Origin: an uncultured Treponema sp.
GTDB taxonomy: Bacteria; Spirochaetota; Spirochaetia; Treponematales; Treponemataceae
Direction of reading: 5' to 3'
Assembly: GCA_937892225.1 (NCBI GenBank)
Contig: CALAUH010000161.1
Coordinates: 1-43,027, forward strand
DNA: 43,027 bases
Shown: in pieces, positions 39,146 through 43,027 of the stretch
Layout: every line of letters starts with the position of its first letter
How positions within the stretch are numbered: the stretch's first letter is position 1
Position numbers and translations under genes: made by a program
Notes under the pieces: generated by a model
What the model was told of the DNA's origin: nothing
Databases searched by the model: none
Seen by the model: only the letters and a program-made list of their open reading frames with translations

Positions 39146-39917
39146 TTTTTTCAGCCTTTTCCATTTTTCTAATCTGACACTTTAATTTCGCAATCGTAAT
39201 TCCAGCTTTGTTTATTTCTGTGTCCGCTGCATAAAGTTTCTGATGATTCATAACCGCTAATTCGCCACGTTTAATCATCACCAGATTTTCCAGTGCAGTA
39301 TTCTTCCTGTTCCCATCAAGCATCACAATACAGTAATTTTCAGGAACCGGACCGTTTTCTTTTTCCCACACAATTCTGTGTTTTAACTTCCACACATTCG
39401 GCTCGGCAACTTTTACTTTAATGTAACCGTCTTCAGTAACTACTTCAGTATTTATTGGAACCGCATTATGTGGCGTATGACCTTTTGTAAACCAACTTTT
39501 CTCACACCCAGGAGCACACCACCCTTTTCTCCCCTTGTTAAAGCTCACGTTCCCTTTTTTAAATTTCATATCAACGCCACAAGTAAGATGATGGGCATGG
39601 CAGTATCTAGTCACCTGGGAAACAGAAAAATCAGTTCCAAAATGCTCATTAAACTTTTCAGTTGTAACAGCAAAAGGTTGTCCCACCCTGTTTTCTGTTA
39701 GCCATTTTACCTGTTCATCTGTAAAAAGCCGGCAATTTTGACCGTCGTATTTGTAACCGCTTTTAATTTTGTAGTCACACATACAGCTTCTTACAGCTTC
39801 ACGCGTAATCTTAATGCCAAACTTTTCAGTACATAACGCAGCAATTTCACATGAGCTTTTGTTGTTACAGATGCTTTTTAAAAACTCTAATCTTTCCTTA
39901 GTCCAAACTCTTCTCAT
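39126..39917 (-). CDS. HNH endonuclease
   Basis: A 263-residue protein. An N-terminal helix-turn-helix-like pair of repeats (WTKERLEFLKSICNNKSSCE; FTDEQVKWLTENRVGQPFAV) is followed by an HNH nuclease domain with WKLKHRIVWEKENGPVP and IVMLDGNRKNTALENLVMI. This form is typical of free-standing phage HNH enzymes. It may aid packaging with the terminase or act as a homing endonuclease. Confidence 0.85.
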   Translation of the reverse strand: MRRVWTKERLEFLKSICNNKSSCEIAALCTEKFGIKITREAVRSCMCDYKIKSGYKYDGQNCRLFTDEQVKWLTENRVGQPFAVTTEKFNEHFGTDFSVSQVTRYCHAHHLTCGVDMKFKKGNVSFNKGRKGWCAPGCEKSWFTKGHTPHNAVPINTEVVTEDGYIKVKVAEPNVWKLKHRIVWEKENGPVPENYCIVMLDGNRKNTALENLVMIKRGELAVMNHQKLYAADTEINKAGITIAKLKCQIRKMEKAEKNEVHNK

Positions 39918-40189
39918 TCCTTATCTCCTGGTAATAAAAGAGTTCTACCGCTTGTATTCTTTGGTAATAATAACTCTGGAACCTCATTACGATGTAAATT
40001 GTGGTCAGTAATCATTTTCATTGCAGAAAGTTGAGTTGCAGCATTCTTAACAATTACAGCTCCAATACTTGTAGCAGCTTTTGCTATATCAAGTTTTTTT
40101 TTGAGTTCCTCCGGCGAAAGCTCATCGTCCATCAGATCGTCCAGACAGGTAAATAATCTGTCATTCAAATCGCATAAACTGTTTTGCAT
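39914..40189 (-). CDS. Small conserved-type phage protein
   Basis: A 91-residue helical protein (LSPEELKKKLDIAKAATSIG, then AATQLSAMKMITDHN). ACAAGGAGA precedes ATG. It overlaps the HNH gene by 4 bases. Function unknown. Confidence 0.6.
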   Translation of the reverse strand: MQNSLCDLNDRLFTCLDDLMDDELSPEELKKKLDIAKAATSIGAVIVKNAATQLSAMKMITDHNLHRNEVPELLLPKNTSGRTLLLPGDKE

Positions 40190-40219
40190 TTTTTTTTAAT
40201 CTCCTTGTGATTTATTTAA

Positions 40220-40237
40220 ACTACTTTCAAAAGTAGT
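40220..40237 (-). repeat. Palindrome ACTACTTTTGAAAGTAGT, copy 4
   Basis: It lies in the gap between the GNAT stop and the ribosome site of the next gene. Confidence 0.8.
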
Positions 40238-40242
40238 AGTTT

Positions 40243-40743
40243 TCATTCTTGTTTTTCCGGAATAAAAAACAGATCTCTTTCTCCTCCCTCTGTTCTTTCA
40301 AATCGTCCGGTTTTCAGATAATACCCGTAAAGTACGCTGTCATCTTTTGCAGTAAGTAATACCGTTTTGTTGAAGCATCTTTCCTGAACATAATCAAATA
40401 ATTCAATTCCAATTCCCTGACCTCTGTATTCCTCAGCAACTTCAACAAGAGAAACAAACACCATCTTTTTATAAAACTCTGGATACGTACAATTTTTGTT
40501 TTCTTCCTCAGGATGAGCTTTGAAAACTTCATCGTACAAATACCATGCAATTACAGCTTTTATATTGCAGTCTAAATCTTTTAAAAAACAGTAATGATAG
40601 TGAGGCATAAAAACTTTCTTAAACTGTTTATCACTCAAAAACTCTCTTGTTTTTGAATAACAAAACGGAAATTTTTCTTTCAAAAGTTCAAGAATTTCTT
40701 CATCGTTATTGTTCCAGTGTCTGTCTACAAAAACATTCATCAC
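40243..40743 (-). CDS. GNAT acetyltransferase
   Basis: A 166-residue GNAT-fold protein. The acetyl-CoA loop is EEYRGQGIGIELFDYV near residue 115; the following strand and YYLKTGRFER are typical. The target (protein, tRNA, small molecule) cannot be told. It overlaps the dUTPase by 4 bases. Confidence 0.8.
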   Translation of the reverse strand: MMNVFVDRHWNNNDEEILELLKEKFPFCYSKTREFLSDKQFKKVFMPHYHYCFLKDLDCNIKAVIAWYLYDEVFKAHPEEENKNCTYPEFYKKMVFVSLVEVAEEYRGQGIGIELFDYVQERCFNKTVLLTAKDDSVLYGYYLKTGRFERTEGGERDLFFIPEKQE

Positions 40744-41177
40744 TTTACCCCTGTAGAACCAAAACCGCCGTTTCCACGTTCAGTTTTATCAAGTTTATCA
40801 ACAACAGCTATTTTGTATTTAATCTCTTTTTTTATCATCATTTGACAGATTCTGTCGCCATTACAAATCCTGAAATTCTCTTTGGAACCGTTAAAAATAA
40901 TTGCTCCAACCTCTCCGCGATAATCAGAATCAATGGTCCCCATAATTTCAATTATTCCTTTGCTGCTTAATCCACTTCTAGGCCTTATTTCAGCATAATA
41001 TCCATCAGGAACAGCAAGTTTAAATCCAAGTGGAACTATTCCAGTTTCGCCTGGATGAATAGTCTGCATAATAATTACTGGATCAATACGTGCATAACAA
41101 TCAGTGCAGGCAGCACCTTCTGTTTTTCTTTCCGGTAATTTTCCACCAGGTAAAACTACAAACTTAACAGCGATCAT
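40740..41177 (-). CDS. dut: dUTPase
   Basis: A 145-residue trimeric dUTPase that removes dUTP and supplies dUMP. Family motifs are clear: AEIRPRSGLSSKG (motif 2), GTIDSDYRGEVGAI (motif 3), RICQMMI (motif 4) and RGNGGFGSTG (motif 5). It may feed the ThyX-like protein encoded downstream. Confidence 0.93.
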   Translation of the reverse strand: MIAVKFVVLPGGKLPERKTEGAACTDCYARIDPVIIMQTIHPGETGIVPLGFKLAVPDGYYAEIRPRSGLSSKGIIEIMGTIDSDYRGEVGAIIFNGSKENFRICNGDRICQMMIKKEIKYKIAVVDKLDKTERGNGGFGSTGVK

Positions 41178-41209
41178 TGTATCCTCACAATAAAAATCTT
41201 TTTATTTCA

Positions 41210-41227
41210 ACTACTTTCAAAAGTAGT
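41210..41227 (-). repeat. Palindrome ACTACTTTTGAAAGTAGT, copy 5
   Basis: It lies in the leader of the dUTPase gene, 33 nt before its start, 18 bp from copy 6. Confidence 0.8.
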
Positions 41228-41245
41228 AGTTTTCAAAATAACGCT

Positions 41246-41263
41246 ACTACTTTCAAAAGTAGT
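41246..41263 (-). repeat. Palindrome ACTACTTTTGAAAGTAGT, copy 6
   Basis: It is extended to a 12-bp stem CGCTACTACTTT/AAAGTAGTAGCG (41242-41267), with T-rich flanks on both sides, so it may also terminate transcription. Confidence 0.8.
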
Positions 41264-41279
41264 AGCGGGTTTTTCTCCC

Positions 41280-41396
41280 TTACCATCGGGACCAGGAAAC
41301 CATTCCTCTTTTTAAGTCCCTGTACGACTTACGTCGGTAATTCCGCATACAGGCAAGCTGGCCGCCTAACTGTCCAGCTGGTAAAAAAGCCATCAT
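41280..41396 (-). CDS. Possible small basic protein
   Basis: A 38-residue frame (MMAFLPAGQLGGQLACMRNY) whose ATG overlaps the preceding stop as ATGA. Arg/Lys-rich, with a slightly higher GC than its neighbours. It may be real through translational coupling, but evidence is thin. Confidence 0.35.
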   Translation of the reverse strand: MMAFLPAGQLGGQLACMRNYRRKSYRDLKRGMVSWSRW

Positions 41397-41575
41397 TTAA
41401 GAACCTTTTCAAGACTGTCTATAAATCTTTTGCAGTCTTCAACAGAAAGGCACTGTCCGGACATATTGCCAATACATTCAGCAACATAAAACATTCCTAA
41501 TTCAAAACATTCATCTTTTGTAAGATTTTCTTCATGTTTTGCCGGATAATCTTTCAGGTAATCTTTAAGAGTCAT
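41393..41575 (-). CDS. Small hypothetical protein
   Basis: A 60-residue acidic protein (MTLKDYLKDYPAKHEENLTK) with three Cys. It overlaps the preceding gene by 11 bases. No family recognised. Confidence 0.6.
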   Translation of the reverse strand: MTLKDYLKDYPAKHEENLTKDECFELGMFYVAECIGNMSGQCLSVEDCKRFIDSLEKVLK

Positions 41576-41753
41576 ATTCTTTCACTCCGGTATCATTAAG
41601 CTTTTGTTCAATTTCTGAACTCAATTTATACCAGTAGCTCATAAGTCTTGTAGACTCTTTATCACCTGGACAACTACCATCTTTACAACAGGCTGTATAA
41701 CCTTCCAGCATCAACTGAAAATCAATTATTTTATCAAAAATATCTTCAGGCAT
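41565..41753 (-). CDS. Small hypothetical protein
   Basis: A 62-residue helical protein from ATG 41753 (GGAGG upstream). It has a CCKDGSC cluster in its middle. It overlaps both neighbours. Confidence 0.6.
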   Translation of the reverse strand: MPEDIFDKIIDFQLMLEGYTACCKDGSCPGDKESTRLMSYWYKLSSEIEQKLNDTGVKEYDS

Positions 41754-42018
41754 CCTGATCCTCCAGCTGTTCATACATAGCCATGTCAGCAAATAAACCT
41801 TCTTCCTGAATATTTCCAACAATTCTTACTTTTCGTTTCTGCTTGTAGTTGTTAATAATTTCGTTGCGCAAACTGGCGTTAAAAAAAATTTTCAATTTTT
41901 TGTCATTGTTGTAAATTACAGTCAATGTTGCCATTGTTTCATCTGAAAGCAATGAAAACATTTCCCCTTCAACAATAAACAAACTAAATGGCTTAAATGG
42001 AATTTTTACTTTACCCAT
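41746..42018 (-). CDS. Small hypothetical protein
   Basis: A 90-residue beta-rich protein from ATG 42018 (GGAGG six bases upstream). Contains LTVIYNNDKKLKIFFNASLR. It resembles small phage regulators, but no match is claimed. Confidence 0.6.
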   Translation of the reverse strand: MGKVKIPFKPFSLFIVEGEMFSLLSDETMATLTVIYNNDKKLKIFFNASLRNEIINNYKQKRKVRIVGNIQEEGLFADMAMYEQLEDQDA

Positions 42019-42062
42019 GTAAAACCTCCAAAAGAAAAGCAAACAAAAAACTTTTCAAACAT
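42006..42062 (-). CDS. Possible 18-residue leader peptide
   Basis: ATG 42062 has the phage's standard ribosome site ATCACAAGGAGATTA; the frame (MFEKFFVCFSFGGFTWVK) ends just inside the next gene, so it may couple translation. Aromatic-rich. Low confidence. Confidence 0.3.
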   Translation of the reverse strand: MFEKFFVCFSFGGFTWVK

Positions 42063-42090
42063 AATTTTAATCTCCTTGTGATTTTATTTA

Positions 42091-42111
42091 TTCAGAAGCT
42101 TATCTTCTGAA
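42091..42111 (-). repeat. Intergenic hairpin
   Basis: An 8-bp perfect stem TTCAGAAG/CTTCTGAA with 5-nt loop between two genes, without a clear T tract. Confidence 0.5.
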
Positions 42112-42124
42112 ATATCCTTTTTTT

Positions 42125-42286
42125 TTATTCAGCTGGAACCAGCTTTGCTCCCAAAGTTTTGTATCCAGGATGATTAGTTCTAAATACAATAATTGCCTCA
42201 GCTTTATTATGAGCTGGAATAATGCTCTGACTCTGAGCTCCATTCAAATCAATGTATCTAACCCAGTAATAATTCAGTTTATTCAT
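42125..42286 (-). CDS. Small hypothetical protein
   Basis: A 53-residue protein (MNKLNYYWVRYIDLNGAQSQ). AGGAGG lies 10-11 bases before ATG. The pattern YYWVRYIDLNGAQS...AHNKAEAIIVFR suggests a small alpha/beta fold. Confidence 0.55.
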   Translation of the reverse strand: MNKLNYYWVRYIDLNGAQSQSIIPAHNKAEAIIVFRTNHPGYKTLGAKLVPAE

Positions 42287-42300
42287 ATCTTCAAAACCTC

Positions 42301-42885
42301 CTATTCAGATTTTTCTACAGCTTCAGCTACAATATCCCTAAGATTATCTTCCTGGCTGTATTTTCCCTGTAAGTTTTGTATTTTCTGCTGAATCTGAGCT
42401 TTACTGTCAGATATGCACGCAGAAATATCATCACTCATCAGATTTATAATTTTTCCTCTTGCAGAACTTACATCAGCTTGAACATAAGCAATTGCCTGGT
42501 CTGCAATTCTTTCAGGAAGATCTAAAAGTTTATTCATTAAAGTTTCCAGCAAACTAATTACAGAACTTTGAACAAAATCTTTTGGAATCTGTATTAATCT
42601 TCTTTCCTGAATACGCTGGTCCTTTTCATCAGCTGTAACTAAATCGCGTAAGATTTTCACATATTTTTCAACATTGGCCATACTGCCATATTTTGTAATA
42701 AGCTCGCGTAATGTCATATTCAACATTTCACCAGCTGCACCATTTTTATTTATTTCAGAAAAATCAGGAGTTTTTGCAGCTGCACCTTTTTCAACACCAA
42801 AGCTTTCAAAACTAGCCTGATTCCGCTGCTTGTCCTGCCATTTATCCAAATAAGCACGATTTACAGGATTATCAGTATCCAGCAT
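42301..42885 (-). CDS. Terminase small subunit-like protein (Nu1-like), N-terminus split
   Basis: 194 residues as read from ATG 42885. The opening MLDTDNPVNRAYLDKW and the later RRLIQIPKDFVQSSVISLLE and LLDLPERIADQ resemble Nu1-type small terminase proteins. The segment before ATG (TLIINSGG) also looks coded, and a short frame at 42900-42989 seems to supply the missing N-terminus in another frame. The large subunit is ~5 kb downstream, farther than usual. Confidence 0.6.
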   Translation of the reverse strand: MLDTDNPVNRAYLDKWQDKQRNQASFESFGVEKGAAAKTPDFSEINKNGAAGEMLNMTLRELITKYGSMANVEKYVKILRDLVTADEKDQRIQERRLIQIPKDFVQSSVISLLETLMNKLLDLPERIADQAIAYVQADVSSARGKIINLMSDDISACISDSKAQIQQKIQNLQGKYSQEDNLRDIVAEAVEKSE

Positions 42886-42899
42886 CCCGCCTGAATTAA

Positions 42900-42989
42900 T
42901 TATGAGAGTTTTATTTTTAATTTTTGTGCAGGTGCTGATAAATCTCTATCAAATATTATTTCATTCTTTCCATCTTTCTTTTTACTCAT
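42900..42989 (-). CDS. Short frame that may be the N-terminus of the next gene
   Basis: 29 residues from ATG 42989: MSKKKDGKNEIIFDRDLSAP and onward, ending KIKLS. A -1 shift at the AAAA run near 42909-42912 would continue into the terminase-small-like frame (KIK then TLIINSGGMLD). No clear ribosome site is seen. Confidence 0.4.
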   Translation of the reverse strand: MSKKKDGKNEIIFDRDLSAPAQKLKIKLS

Positions 42990-43027
42990 TTTTTTATATT
43001 TATAACTTATTTTTACTTATTATTTTC

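Noticed and set aside
29457..41263. CRISPR array suggested by the six repeated palindromes
   Set aside because: Copies are kilobases apart (only 41210 and 41246 are close), with no regular spacers and no cas genes.
41280..41396. tRNA or other RNA gene in the higher-GC gap before the dUTPase
   Set aside because: I could not fold a cloverleaf, and the stretch is better read as a small coupled frame.
1..43027. Direct terminal repeat or att duplication between both ends
   Set aside because: Both ends are A/T rich and share only low-complexity words such as TTTTTACTT; no match long enough to trust.

Overview
This AT-rich window reads as a nearly complete temperate phage or prophage of about 43 kb. 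It has a lambda-type head (terminase large subunit, gpW, portal, ClpP-type protease with scaffold, decoration protein and gpE-family capsid) joined to a Mu-type contractile tail (sheath, tube, tape measure, circularisation-type protein, LysM hub, gp45 to gp48 baseplate). The host is probably a low-GC diderm: there is a lipoprotein/inner-membrane spanin pair, and UGA is used as a stop. The style resembles Treponema and related gut or rumen phages, but the sequence alone does not fix the host.

Layout. 1-2202 (minus): AT-rich left end, tyrosine integrase and XRE repressor, with short repeats around the integrase. 2277-10675 (plus): early region, starting at a TTGACA-17-TATTAT promoter, with small DNA-binding proteins, SSB, ParA, a zinc-ribbon protein, ParB and a large primase-helicase. 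Two small units follow, driven by near-duplicate promoters. 10656-13643 (minus): a complete diversity-generating retroelement (DGR), consisting of reverse transcriptase, template repeat (TR), Avd and a tail-fibre-like target gene ending in the variable repeat (VR). 13653-33487 (minus): baseplate, tail, head and an embedded lysis cassette. 33590-34294 is a single plus-strand morphogenesis-like gene. 34515-34996 is a self-contained small gene with its own promoter, operator, structured leader and terminators. 35018-42989 (minus): terminase large subunit, ThyX-like protein, lipase, HNH nuclease, GNAT acetyltransferase, dUTPase, many very small genes, and a terminase-small-subunit-like gene at the right edge.

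How it works together. The DGR copies TR into the 3' end of the tail-fibre-like gene and mutates only adenines: all nine TR/VR differences fall on TR adenines. The phage can therefore vary a surface-binding protein at the tip of its tail. ParA/ParB, a replicative primase-helicase and a DnaA-box cluster next to an integrase suggest it may also persist as a replicon.

Unexplained repeated signals: (1) a box GTTAATAGTTTTT placed 27-28 nt before the first gene of three late transcription units, and doubled into a 36-bp palindrome between two divergent genes; (2) an exact 18-bp palindrome ACTACTTTTGAAAGTAGT in six places, all in one orientation; (3) an attenuator-like leader with two mutually exclusive long stems.
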